Positions 1 through 9,267 of a stretch of DNA of 18,777 nt are shown here, piece after piece. The notes under the pieces were generated by a model, which was not told the origin of the DNA, did no database searches, and saw nothing but the letters and a program-made list of their open reading frames with translations. Position 1 is the first letter of the stretch. Each line of letters starts with the position of its first letter. The position numbers and the translations under genes were made by a program. Source of the DNA: Anaerolineae bacterium (GTDB lineage Bacteria; Chloroflexota; Anaerolineae; Promineifilales; Promineifilaceae); NCBI GenBank assembly GCA_028277515.1, contig JANQGC010000075.1, positions 1 to 18,777 of the forward strand. The letters are read 5' to 3'.

Positions 1-1410
1 CAGATCCAGCTTTTCACTAATCAGCTCACGTTCAGCCTCACGGCCGACCATCGGCGGCAGATCCGCTGCCGGTCGCTGCGACCGATCATCCCTGGAAACC
101 AGTCGTTGGCTGATCAGACAAGATAACGGAACCGGCTCCTTCTTTCCTTTAACTCTCACTGCCGGCAGTGTGCCCCAATTGAAGGAAAGACCCGTCGCTT
201 CCCGCAGCTCATCACTGGCCAGGATCTGCCCCGGCTCGGCAGCGATCATCAGCCTGGCAGCCAGGTTGACCGTATCTCCCAAAGCGACATAGGTCCGGCG
301 TGTGCTGCTGCCGGACGATCCGGTGCGCAGCGGGCCAATCGTCAAGCCAATCTGCATATCGTCGATAAATGGCAGTTCGGCGGCGATTTCATTTAAGCGC
401 AGGGCGGCGGCAGCAGCCCGCGTCGGATCATCTTCATGAACAATCGGCGCGCCAAAAGCGATATAAAGATAACTGCCCTTATCGCCAATCGTAATTTGCA
501 GCAAATTGCCGTCATAGCGGGCTAGTATATGTTGCACCTCGCGGATAAATGTATCCAATCTGAGCGGGGCGTCGGGATCGTGGTCGTAATCAATGCCGCT
601 GAAACGGATAAAGATAGCCACGACGGGACGAATCTCGGCCAAAAATTCGCCCAGTCCCCTGGTCAAGCGGCGGTATACGGGTGGCAGCACCCAGGACGCC
701 TTTTCTTCCTCAGATAACGCCTCCGGATCAAATTCAGGCCAGGGGTCCGGCGGAACATGCAGTTCGGGCACACCCTGGGGATCGATCACGGCGAAACGCT
801 CGGCCGGCTCTCCCGCTAATCGCCACTCCTTAACAGGTAAAGAAGGCTCTTGAAAGGCATGTATTGTATGCTCATCAACCACCAGGTCTCCTCGTTCCGC
901 CATGTGCTCGGCCGCAGCCATGCGCTCCAGGGTTTCGCCGGTCATCGCCTCCAGAAAAAAAATGTCCGGATCGCCGACAACAAACCGGCGCACCGGACCG
1001 GTGACGATGGCGATTTTTAATCCCAGCGATACGACCCGCCCCGAAGGCGTGCGCACCTCCTGGAACTGTTTCATCACGTTAAGCATGGCCAGACCGGCGG
1101 CCGTGGCCATTCGGCCGTCATCCTCATCAATCCAGCAGGTGATGGCGTCGCCGGAAAAACTGATCACGCTGCCCCGGTAACGGTAAAGCTCGGCGATCAA
1201 CGCATCATAGACATCATTCACCTGGCGGGCTAATTCTTCCGGTCCGCGGCGACGGCCGAGTTCGTTGACCAGTGACTCAGCCAGCGGGGTAAAACCGGAT
1301 ATATCGGCGAAAAGTGCCGCGCCAGATGACCGTTCAGGCAGTTGCCGGCCACGCGCCATCGCCTGGCGCCGGTCCATGGCCATATAGGGGGATATTAAAT
1401 CTGTTGGCAT
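1..1410 (-). CDS. Two-module class III adenylyl cyclase with AAA ATPase segment, sAC-like (C-terminus outside window)
   Basis: I translated this by hand from an ATG at 1410-1408; 470 residues are open to the window edge. Module 1 (about residues 28-160) begins with ALFADISGF and has FSGDAITCW, giving both metal-binding aspartates (D36, D88). Its C-terminal half lacks the Asn/Arg pair. Module 2 (about 260-390) has lost the first aspartate (IFIRFSG at 266-272) but has the DKG lysine (K311) and VNLAAR (N382, R386). The two halves therefore complement each other, as in mammalian soluble adenylyl cyclase, and should form one ATP-to-cAMP site. The sequence MVGREAE near residue 455 is a typical start of the AAA/NTPase segment that follows the cyclase pair in such proteins; TPR repeats would be expected beyond the window. 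There is no signal peptide, so it is probably cytosolic. There is no Shine-Dalgarno sequence; see the promoter entry for likely leaderless expression. The cyclase assignment is firm; cAMP rather than cGMP as product is inferred. Confidence 0.9.
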   Translation of the reverse strand, partial: MPTDLISPYMAMDRRQAMARGRQLPERSSGAALFADISGFTPLAESLVNELGRRRGPEELARQVNDVYDALIAELYRYRGSVISFSGDAITCWIDEDDGRMATAAGLAMLNVMKQFQEVRTPSGRVVSLGLKIAIVTGPVRRFVVGDPDIFFLEAMTGETLERMAAAEHMAERGDLVVDEHTIHAFQEPSLPVKEWRLAGEPAERFAVIDPQGVPELHVPPDPWPEFDPEALSEEEKASWVLPPVYRRLTRGLGEFLAEIRPVVAIFIRFSGIDYDHDPDAPLRLDTFIREVQHILARYDGNLLQITIGDKGSYLYIAFGAPIVHEDDPTRAAAAALRLNEIAAELPFIDDMQIGLTIGPLRTGSSGSSTRRTYVALGDTVNLAARLMIAAEPGQILASDELREATGLSFNWGTLPAVRVKGKKEPVPLSCLISQRLVSRDDRSQRPAADLPPMVGREAERELISEKLDL

Positions 1411-1419
1411 ATGGGAAGG

Positions 1420-1448
1420 ATTGTACCGGCGGCCGTTTTGATTAACAA
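1420..1448 (-). promoter_or_regulatory. Putative sigma-A promoter of the cyclase gene, leaderless layout
   Basis: On the minus strand, TTGTTA (1448-1443) and TACAAT (1425-1420) are 17 bp apart. Transcription would start at about 1412-1413, two or three bases before the ATG at 1410. This agrees with the lack of a ribosome binding site. It is a prediction from consensus only. Confidence 0.45.
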
Positions 1449-1486
1449 CCAACCGCCGGCTTATAAGATTTTCAGTCATCCACCCC

Positions 1487-1540
1487 GTAACTGAAAATTC
1501 CAATTTTCGCCCCTTTGCGCGAAAGGGATTTCGCCGTTAC
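1487..1540. repeat. Palindromic intergenic element, copy 1
   Basis: The element starts GTAAC and ends GTTAC. Inside are a perfect hairpin GAAAATT-CC-AATTTTC and, further right, GCGAAA-GGGA-TTTCGC. It has the same plan as the neighbouring copy at 1561-1624 but different stem sequences. No coding capacity is evident. Confidence 0.6.
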
Positions 1541-1560
1541 TGTAAGCAGTTGTCCGCTCC

Positions 1561-1624
1561 GTAACCGCGATTTCCAATCGCGCGGAGGCATACGCTTGTG
1601 GCGCGAAATAGATTTCGCGGTTAC
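1561..1624. repeat. Palindromic intergenic element, copy 2, abutting the giant gene's stop codon
   Basis: Perfect 10-bp terminal inverted repeats GTAACCGCGA and TCGCGGTTAC enclose two hairpins, GCGATT-TCC-AATCGC and GCGAAAT-AG-ATTTCGC. The element touches the TAG stop of the large surface-protein gene (1626-1624), so its hairpins lie directly at that mRNA's 3' end. They could serve as a transcript end or stabiliser. There is no U-tract of a classical terminator. Confidence 0.65.
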
Positions 1625-4600
1625 TACTGCTGGACGGCCGTCGTTCCGTTAATGACGACATCCTTCAAGAGATTGATCTCCTGGCCATAAAGCGCGCCGT
1701 TAAACGTCACTTTTTTGTTCAGGATAATCTTCGCTTCGGGAGCAATGATGAAGGCTGTCACATCGCTGGAATTGTCAAATGTGACTCTATCACCAGCCAC
1801 CTGCATCTCGAATAATGCTGGGCTGCCCCCTTCGACCCGCACTTCCACCTCGAAACCGCCCGTAACCTCGCCGGTCACATCTACGTGAATGGCTCCCGAT
1901 CCGGCATTCAAATCGGCGATAATCGTCGATTGTGGATCAAGATCGATGTGCGTGAAGCTGTAATGGCCTGGCACCAGGGTCAGTTCAGCGCCGCGCCGCA
2001 CACGTAATGCATCATAATCTCCGGGTTGCAAGGTCATCGACTCTCTTCTAGGAACGGTCACATCATCATCACCGGCCGATAAATTCAAGGTAATGGGCGA
2101 AATCGCCGGGAACGATGGCGGCGATGCGTTGTCATCCACCGTGCCTTTCACCGTGGCTGAAGGGGCGACGTAGACGCCACTAACACCTAACACATCCCCT
2201 TCAACAATGCTGTTAAACCAGATCGTCGCGAAATCACCGGCATGTACATTGCCCTTGATGACACCCTGGTTCCACACCATAACATCTTCAAAGGCAGCAA
2301 CGGTTCCCTCAACTTCAGCCTTGATGGAAACGGAAATGTCGCCCCCACGGCTATGTCCATCTCCGTCAACCTGGGACTGTAAGCCGATGGTCAGCTTATC
2401 CTCAGATGCGATGGAGCAGTTGTTGATTTCCACCTGCTGGTACAGCTTCAGCGCGCCTTCCGCATAAACACAATAATAATTGAAGGCTTGATCGGGATCA
2501 CCATTCACTGTAACCTGGGTTGATCCGGTCACTTGCGCGTCGCCGTCATCAACCAGCACATTGACCGTGTAGTTGCCCGGCGAATTGAACGTGCATGCCG
2601 CGCTGTTTGCGGACCCCGGACCGATTTCATAATCATTGTTATCATCACAATCGAAGCTGTAGGAGAGATCATCGGCCGGATCGCTGGCATCGACCGTGAT
2701 GGTAGCCTGCTGTCCGGAATCGATTGGACCATCGTTATTGACCGCATGGATAGTGGGAGCCACGTTCAAGACAGTAACCTGCGCCGTGTCCGTCGCACAA
2801 TCCAGCGGATCGCAGACCTGCACGCCAACCGGCAGCGGGCCGGAGGGTCCACTGAGACCGGCAGCGGAGAAGGTCACCTGCTGCCCTATTTCCGTGTAGT
2901 TGCTGTTGTTGTCCAGGTCCCAGGCATATTCCAGTTCCTGGCCGGTGTTAATGTCACTGCCTGTCGCATCAAGCAAAGTTGTGCCACCTTCACCGACATT
3001 GTACGGTCCGTTGGCATCGACCGTCGGCGGCGTGTTGCTGATCAGCGTCAACCCGATTGCCTCGCTGGGCAAATAACGCGGATTACTGAGATCCACCGTC
3101 CCGCCCGGAAGCTGAACCTCCTGGCCATAGTAAGCGTTCACCGTGTACTCGCCGGGGGGCAGCGGTACGGTGCGCAGAACGGCATTGCCAAACAGATCGG
3201 TGATGACGCTCTCTGAATAAAACTCACCGGTTGATTCAATCGTAATGATGACCGATTTCTCACGCAGCGGCCGCCCCGTCTCATCCGTCAAGGAAAGCGA
3301 CAGATCGGCGCGCCCATCCGCGGCAAAGGTCGGCGTCGTTGTTATTAGCTCTAAAATCGTTCCAATCGGCAGAATCGTAAACGGTGTACTTACCGAGGAA
3401 GGTAGATAGCCAGGAGCGCCATTAAAAGTGACACGTAAGATATCTTCTTGCGGCAAACCGATGATCGTAATAGTCGTGGTAGCCACGCCCTGACTATCAG
3501 TCTTAACTCTAACTCGCTGGCTGGTCAGACCAAACTCAAGGATTTGATCGGCCAGGGGTTGGCCGTTGGATTTTAATTCGGCCGTGAACGTCACAAACGT
3601 GCCATATTTACCGCTCTCGGCCTGAACGGCCGCCTGGCTAATATCGGTCAAGCTCACATTCGTTTCCACCGGCTCTTCTCCATCCGGATCTTCGGCCGGA
3701 TTGCCGGGATCGATATTGGGGATGTAATAAGCACCCTTATTCGTGGCGATAGAGGTCAGGCCAACCCCGTTGACTGCCTGCACCATATAGCGCACATCCC
3801 CGGCATCCGTGCCATTTAAGGGCAGGGTTCCGCGCCAGATGCGCGAATCATTTTCATCTTGCTCAAGCTCCAGGGATTGCCAGGAGCCGTAGAAAGGACC
3901 GCTCAGCGCCGTATACGTGACGCGCACTTCCTGGATACCGGCTGACGGGTCGCCGGTGACGGTCGCCTCAAATATGACATCCGTGCCCACTTCTTCGGCA
4001 TAGACCAGAGAGATGATCGGGGGTGAAGCGAGGGCCGGGATATTGGTGATGCCCTCGGAGACGTTTTCATAGGAACTGGTATTGCCGCTGTAATAGAAAC
4101 GGAAGCTCATATTGTCAAACACCCGCATCGTCCCTGTGACCGTTTGGCTGTCATCGGACAGGAACTGCATGGGCATCAAGTGCAAATTCGTTTCCCCTTC
4201 ATCCATGCCCCGGATCAGATAGTCCAGGTAGTTAATTTCCCAGGGGATAACCGGGAAATGGACGGGCGCATAGAACGGTGTGTGGATGCCCCGGATCTCA
4301 GTCGTCGCCGCGCCGGTCAGGGGAATACGATTGGTGTACTCGGTGTAATCGCCACCCAGAAAGCTAATCCCGCGCAGAAGCGTATCGGCAATATTGCTTG
4401 GCGCTTCCACATTAAAGCGGGCCAGGGGCAGAATGGGTTCGCCAGGATTAATGACCTTACCGTTTTGCCCTTCAAAGTAGGTGGTGATGACCGGATCAGC
4501 ATTAATCACACTTTCCAATGTCTTGGTGAACTCGGTTGTCGGTGTACTTATATTCTTGTCTGCATAATACAAGCCCAGCGTATCGCCCGGATCGGTGGTG

Positions 4601-7600
4601 AATGCGTTGACATCACCATTGGCCACAATAGAGGCATTGGCCGTGGGATTAATGCGCTGTCCCGGCATGTCGATGGAGAGCATGGGTAGGCCGAAAATGG
4701 CCGCTTCCAACAGCACTTTCTCATGGATCGGCCGCATATTGGCCGTTTCCGTCAGGTATCTTTGTTTGGCGGCAACAACAGCATCCCCCGTGGCCACGGC
4801 CCCTGTGCCGGTACGTAGTTCCTTGGAAAATTCGACATAAAGCCTTTCGCTGTATTCAACGAAATCAGTGTCGCCATATTGGTAACCCGTTCCGGCCAAG
4901 AGCCAGGCTCCCTTGCGGGCGAAGGCTTGCGCCCAATCCGGTTCGATGGAAACGCCGGGAACCGCATGTTCATTGACCAGGTTGTAGCCGGAGTGACAGC
5001 CATTGCTGAAGATGATCGTGTTGGTCATATCCAATTGGGAGAGGCTCGCTTCTTCAGCAAAAATGCGGGTCTGATAATCGGCGGCCAGGGCGCTGAATGA
5101 ACTGAAGTGCCCGGTCAGGAAGACCACGTCATATCGCTGCGGATTTTGCAACCATTGCTGGCGCAGATCATCGGCCGTCCACGATGCGGGATCGGCCGGT
5201 GCCAGGTCGGCCGGGGTGATCAAATCGTTAACCGTTCCCCCTGTTCCCAGACCCAACTGCAATTCGTCTGATACCGCTTCCGAGGCGTCAACCAGGAAAT
5301 CATAACCGGCCACGAAGCCGCTGCTGGGGGACGGAACCTGCCCATTGTCGTCCAGGTAAGCCTGGATGACGGTTGTTATTTCGGCAGGGGTTTCAACCAG
5401 ACGGCCGACAGGATTTTTAGGAAGCGGAATGGTTGCATTTTTGCGCCTGACAATGACATCCGCGCCATATTCATCCTGTCCCAGGATATAACCCAACCGC
5501 AGACTGGCTTCGGAAGCGCTCAACGGGTCAACCGGTGGTACATAATTATCTTCATTGGCCAGCAGACCGCGGTCGGGATAGCGGAAGAAGGGAATATCAT
5601 CATCATTGCCGATGAGCGTAATATATTGGATCGTTGGGTATTCTTCTTCGTGTTGCTCAATGATCTTTTTAATCGTCTGCGCGACTACATTTTTAGCATA
5701 AACACAGGGCCGATTTTGGTCAGCTTGCGTATTGGCGGCCGCGACACCTGCGTCATTAGCCAGGTCAATCACCAGGCCATTCACGCTTGGGTGGGCAGCC
5801 AGGGAATTTAATGCCGCTTGCATCGCCGAGAAATCCGGGTCGCTGCTGTTCATGCGCGAGGAGTCATACAAGATCAGGGTGTTGACTGTGCCGGCACCCA
5901 CCGGAGGGGTGATCGTCGGTTGGAATGAAGAGGTAATTCCATCACAAACCCCACCAAAAACCGTGGCTTCCAGCAGGAACGGGTTATTGGGATCGTAGAC
6001 CCCGTTGCGGCCGGTCACTTGCAAATAAAAATCGCCGCTTTCGTTCCAACTGTTGGCTTCTACCCGCTCATCGGCCGTGCCGTCAAAGGCGCTGATCGCC
6101 AGCGCACTCTGCGCCAGGGCACTGGCATAATAACGCTGGTCCTGGGTAAACATTTCCGGCGTAAACATCTCCGGCGTGAACATTTCCGGCGTGAACATCT
6201 CCGGCGTGAACATCTCCGGCGTGAACATTTCCGGCGTAAACATCTCCGGCGTGAACATTTCCGGCGTGAACATCTCAGGTGTGAACATCTCCGGCGTGAA
6301 CATCTCCGGCGTGAACATCTCCGGCGTGAACATTTCCGGCGTGAACATTTCCGGCGTGAACATCTCCGGTGTGAACATTTCCGGCGTGAACATCTCCGGC
6401 GTGAACATTTCCGGCGTGAACATTTCCGGGGCGAATTCGGCACTGAGCAAGGCCAGATCTTCTACCGTATCCGGATCACCGAGGCTGTCATACGTTTGCT
6501 GAATATCACGGAACAGCAGCAGATCGTAGTTGGCCGGCAAATTACTCAATTCGCCAACGATTGTGCTGCCCGGACTCACCGGGAAGCGGAACCAGCGTGA
6601 TTGTCCAGGTGAAGTAAGATACTGTTCCACTGATCCACTGAAAACTGTATCTGTCGTAGCCAGTTCAGCTTCCGGGGCTAATGGTATTCTTACCTGCTGC
6701 ACACCGGAAAATCCTGTCGGTTCAAGTTGAATGGGATAAGCATTCACCCAGGTATCGTTGTTGGGATTGATGGTGATACAACGGCTGAATTCTGAGGAAC
6801 CCTCAGATGGCTCACCCTCACCACCTTCAAAAGTTTGGGCCAGGGCGGTAATCGCCACCCCGTTCTCAATAGCAAAACTGGTTTCTAATTGAGATAAATC
6901 GTATTCGGCGATGAAGGATTTCCCGCCGTTGCTATCCAAGAAATCATAATAGAAACCAATGAATTGTTGCCCTTCCCCATAAAATGAATCATCACAGCTT
7001 TGGTTGGCGTAAAATTCTATCTCTACCTCAAAATTGGGCTTGGAAAAAATATAGCCTTGAATTTGCAGGGTGTTATCATTGTCAATGAGGGTCGCTTTTT
7101 GCAGAATCGGGTAATTTTGTTTGCCGTTCGGCCCATCGTCCACATCTGTAAAATCGTTCTCGTCGACGCCATCCCCACCGAGATCAATGCCCAATCCACC
7201 ATTACCATAAATACTGTTCTGGCTGAAAACATTGCCATCACCACCACTGACGGTGATCCCGGTCAGGCCATTATCCCTGATTTCGTTGTAAACGATATAA
7301 TTGTCATCTCCATTAATCACAATGCCGGAACCCGGATTGTCATAAATTTTGACATTATCAATGGTTTGATAGTAAGAGTTGTCAATAAAAATGGCCTGCT
7401 CCGTGAACCCGGTCAGGCTGATTCCCTCAACATCGGAACCACTGCTGCCGGGAGCAAAGGTAAGACCGCTTAGAATAGACTCACCGCCATCAATAATGAC
7501 AGACTCGGCCGGATCCAGAATATCAACATAATCGTCAATGACCGGCAGGGGGGTAGAAAGAGAAATCGTATACGGCGCCCCCCCAGCAATATCAAAGTAG

Positions 7601-9147
7601 ATCCGATCCGTTCCTTGATTGCTGGATGCATTCGCGGCTGCGATGGCCTCGCGCAACGAACAATGTAAAGTTGAACAAACCTGATCATCCAGATCATCGG
7701 TGGTGTTTACATAAAAATCCGGTCCTTCCTGGACTGCTTCCGGTTGAAATTCATAAGCGCCGGCGTCACAGAGTAATGTATCATCATCCGGCCGATCTTC
7801 ACCACGCTGATCTTCATCAAAACTTATCCCGCATCCATCCACTTCCACAGAAATAAAATCCAGGGCCGGGCTGTTGGATGGTAGGGCATGCGTGGGTGTT
7901 GCTCCTCCGTTGTCGGACGCCGTCAAATCAAGAATATCTGAATTAACAGTGGAAGAGCCGCCATCACTGGTCAAAACCAAATCGCTCCCGTCAGGTGTAT
8001 AGCCATCAATGGCCTCAGCGGTGGTCAAACCACTGTGGCCAATAATATTGCTGCCCTTTTCGGATACCGTCGCTTCCCCTAACGTATCAACATAGATTTC
8101 AGCCCCACTGGTTGATGTATTGTCGGAGACGAGGCTGCCATAAATCACCAAATCCCCGTCATTGGTGATACCACCGCCGGTAGTATCCGACGAATTTTGG
8201 GTGACTGTAGAATAATAGAGTTGTAGTTCACCCGATCCTGTCACGAGGATACCGCCACCTTCCGACCCTTCGCCTGAGCTGATGTTTCCGCTGATCGTGC
8301 TGTTCTCTATGTTGGCATACCCCCACAAGAAAATCCCTGCCCCATCGTATGATTCATTGCCGATAAACGCGCTGCGATAGATGTTCAATCCTGTATTTTG
8401 ATCGCTGTATAGACCGCCGGCTTCTTCAGAAGATATATTATCTTTAATCAATGAATCGGAAATTGTTAATGTACTAAATACCGCTGGATTATAAATGGCG
8501 CCACCGCTTTCATCGGCCTCATTTCCAATCAACTGCACCTGGTCCAGATCAACAATGCCTGTAGAGTAAATGGCAATCGCCCCGCCATTCCCACCGATGT
8601 TTTGATTGTTAATCATCTTTACATTTGTGAGGGTTAAATCACTGTTCGTTTGCTCGGTACCAACCGTGATTGGCGCTGCGCTGCTGTCGACGGTTCCAGT
8701 AATGGTCACATTTTCTATTGTCAGGGTGATATCGCTGATGTTGGTGGGATCAATAGCAAACACGCCGTCTTCATCATAGGTGGTCGTGATAGTGGTGGTA
8801 TCGACGTTCGCGCCTAAAATTTCCAACGAATCATTAATATCAAGGTCACCGGAAGCGGCAAAATCTTCTTCTCCGGTGGCAATCGTTAGCGTGTAATCAC
8901 CAGCAGGTAAAATAATATTGTCAGTAAGGCCGCCACTGCCGCCGCAATCAGTGTCATAAATGGTGGGGTTATTGGAATTGGTAACGATGATCGCCTCACG
9001 CAGGGAGCATTCACCATCTTCGCTATTTAAAATATCGTCTGTCGTCGTCACGGTAAAATCGGCCGCGGTGGCGACCCGTGGCGCAAATACGACAGACAAC
9101 AAAAAAATCATCAAAAAGGTAAAAACGACGCGATGTTGCGCAGACAT
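1624..9147 (-). CDS. Giant secreted modular protein: CSLREA/beta-helix, PPC-like, C25 gingipain-like peptidase, Ig-like, PKD, bactofilin-like C-terminus
   Basis: The protein has 2507 residues. The start ATG at 9147 has a good SD (AGGAGC) 7-8 bases upstream. Residues 1-28 form a signal peptide (hydrophobic core, VATA-ADF cleavage). Two CSLREA motifs (C47-A52 and C496-A501) each open a stretch of Asn/Gly-rich beta-helix repeats. Residues about 830-1080 resemble a pre-peptidase C-terminal beta-sandwich, interrupted by the MFTPE array. Residues about 1085-1490 form a clan CD cysteine peptidase related to gingipain (C25): IGNDDDIPFFRYPD, then the likely catalytic pair H1347 (LTGHFSS) and C1384 (SNGCHSGY). 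Ig-like modules follow (about 1830-2036), then two PKD domains (about 2038-2220). A Cys-containing, bactofilin-like beta-helical tail (about 2223-2507) ends the protein. No LPXTG, PEP-CTERM or other sorting tail is visible. It is probably a cell-surface or secreted protease/adhesin; substrate unknown. The domain calls are mine from motifs; exact borders are approximate. Confidence 0.9.
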   Translation of the reverse strand: MSAQHRVVFTFLMIFLLSVVFAPRVATAADFTVTTTDDILNSEDGECSLREAIIVTNSNNPTIYDTDCGGSGGLTDNIILPAGDYTLTIATGEEDFAASGDLDINDSLEILGANVDTTTITTTYDEDGVFAIDPTNISDITLTIENVTITGTVDSSAAPITVGTEQTNSDLTLTNVKMINNQNIGGNGGAIAIYSTGIVDLDQVQLIGNEADESGGAIYNPAVFSTLTISDSLIKDNISSEEAGGLYSDQNTGLNIYRSAFIGNESYDGAGIFLWGYANIENSTISGNISSGEGSEGGGILVTGSGELQLYYSTVTQNSSDTTGGGITNDGDLVIYGSLVSDNTSTSGAEIYVDTLGEATVSEKGSNIIGHSGLTTAEAIDGYTPDGSDLVLTSDGGSSTVNSDILDLTASDNGGATPTHALPSNSPALDFISVEVDGCGISFDEDQRGEDRPDDDTLLCDAGAYEFQPEAVQEGPDFYVNTTDDLDDQVCSTLHCSLREAIAAANASSNQGTDRIYFDIAGGAPYTISLSTPLPVIDDYVDILDPAESVIIDGGESILSGLTFAPGSSGSDVEGISLTGFTEQAIFIDNSYYQTIDNVKIYDNPGSGIVINGDDNYIVYNEIRDNGLTGITVSGGDGNVFSQNSIYGNGGLGIDLGGDGVDENDFTDVDDGPNGKQNYPILQKATLIDNDNTLQIQGYIFSKPNFEVEIEFYANQSCDDSFYGEGQQFIGFYYDFLDSNGGKSFIAEYDLSQLETSFAIENGVAITALAQTFEGGEGEPSEGSSEFSRCITINPNNDTWVNAYPIQLEPTGFSGVQQVRIPLAPEAELATTDTVFSGSVEQYLTSPGQSRWFRFPVSPGSTIVGELSNLPANYDLLLFRDIQQTYDSLGDPDTVEDLALLSAEFAPEMFTPEMFTPEMFTPEMFTPEMFTPEMFTPEMFTPEMFTPEMFTPEMFTPEMFTPEMFTPEMFTPEMFTPEMFTPEMFTPEMFTPEMFTPEMFTQDQRYYASALAQSALAISAFDGTADERVEANSWNESGDFYLQVTGRNGVYDPNNPFLLEATVFGGVCDGITSSFQPTITPPVGAGTVNTLILYDSSRMNSSDPDFSAMQAALNSLAAHPSVNGLVIDLANDAGVAAANTQADQNRPCVYAKNVVAQTIKKIIEQHEEEYPTIQYITLIGNDDDIPFFRYPDRGLLANEDNYVPPVDPLSASEASLRLGYILGQDEYGADVIVRRKNATIPLPKNPVGRLVETPAEITTVIQAYLDDNGQVPSPSSGFVAGYDFLVDASEAVSDELQLGLGTGGTVNDLITPADLAPADPASWTADDLRQQWLQNPQRYDVVFLTGHFSSFSALAADYQTRIFAEEASLSQLDMTNTIIFSNGCHSGYNLVNEHAVPGVSIEPDWAQAFARKGAWLLAGTGYQYGDTDFVEYSERLYVEFSKELRTGTGAVATGDAVVAAKQRYLTETANMRPIHEKVLLEAAIFGLPMLSIDMPGQRINPTANASIVANGDVNAFTTDPGDTLGLYYADKNISTPTTEFTKTLESVINADPVITTYFEGQNGKVINPGEPILPLARFNVEAPSNIADTLLRGISFLGGDYTEYTNRIPLTGAATTEIRGIHTPFYAPVHFPVIPWEINYLDYLIRGMDEGETNLHLMPMQFLSDDSQTVTGTMRVFDNMSFRFYYSGNTSSYENVSEGITNIPALASPPIISLVYAEEVGTDVIFEATVTGDPSAGIQEVRVTYTALSGPFYGSWQSLELEQDENDSRIWRGTLPLNGTDAGDVRYMVQAVNGVGLTSIATNKGAYYIPNIDPGNPAEDPDGEEPVETNVSLTDISQAAVQAESGKYGTFVTFTAELKSNGQPLADQILEFGLTSQRVRVKTDSQGVATTTITIIGLPQEDILRVTFNGAPGYLPSSVSTPFTILPIGTILELITTTPTFAADGRADLSLSLTDETGRPLREKSVIITIESTGEFYSESVITDLFGNAVLRTVPLPPGEYTVNAYYGQEVQLPGGTVDLSNPRYLPSEAIGLTLISNTPPTVDANGPYNVGEGGTTLLDATGSDINTGQELEYAWDLDNNSNYTEIGQQVTFSAAGLSGPSGPLPVGVQVCDPLDCATDTAQVTVLNVAPTIHAVNNDGPIDSGQQATITVDASDPADDLSYSFDCDDNNDYEIGPGSANSAACTFNSPGNYTVNVLVDDGDAQVTGSTQVTVNGDPDQAFNYYCVYAEGALKLYQQVEINNCSIASEDKLTIGLQSQVDGDGHSRGGDISVSIKAEVEGTVAAFEDVMVWNQGVIKGNVHAGDFATIWFNSIVEGDVLGVSGVYVAPSATVKGTVDDNASPPSFPAISPITLNLSAGDDDVTVPRRESMTLQPGDYDALRVRRGAELTLVPGHYSFTHIDLDPQSTIIADLNAGSGAIHVDVTGEVTGGFEVEVRVEGGSPALFEMQVAGDRVTFDNSSDVTAFIIAPEAKIILNKKVTFNGALYGQEINLLKDVVINGTTAVQQ
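6151..6435 (-). repeat. 15-bp tandem repeat, 19 units, encoding the pentapeptide MFTPE
   Basis: Nineteen exact 15-bp periods encode MFTPE on the minus strand (about residues 905-1003 of the giant protein). They are flanked by one degenerate FAPE unit on the N-terminal side and MFTQ on the C-terminal side. Among the MFTPE units the only differences are synonymous: GAA/GAG for Glu, TTC/TTT for Phe, ACG/ACA for Thr, CCG/CCT for Pro. Because the period is a multiple of three, other frames also stay open, which creates false repeat ORFs on both strands. Confidence 0.97.
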
Positions 9148-9267
9148 GAAAAGCTCCTACGATCAATAAATAATTTATCCAAAATTTCAATTAACGGAGG
9201 ACCATCACACTGGTGATATCAATTGAAGTGGCGCTTTTGCAGCATGATAGAGAATATTCAATTGCGT

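Noticed and set aside
2533..3216. 227-residue plus-strand ORF inside the giant gene
   Set aside because: It is antisense to the Ig-like and PKD regions of the giant protein, with no motif, no ribosome binding site and no promoter.
6151..6435. CRISPR array
   Set aside because: The 15-bp units are contiguous with no spacers and lie inside a coding sequence; no cas genes are present.
6176..6502. Plus-strand ORF with NISGV repeats resembling a pentapeptide-repeat protein
   Set aside because: It is the complementary reading of the MFTPE array. The 15-bp period keeps all frames open, there is no ribosome binding site, and the surrounding minus-strand gene is clearly real.
6019..6600. Plus-strand ORF with RREHL repeats and minus-strand ORF with RRKCS repeats
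   Set aside because: They are shadow frames of the same tandem array. Their composition is artificial and no start signal is present.
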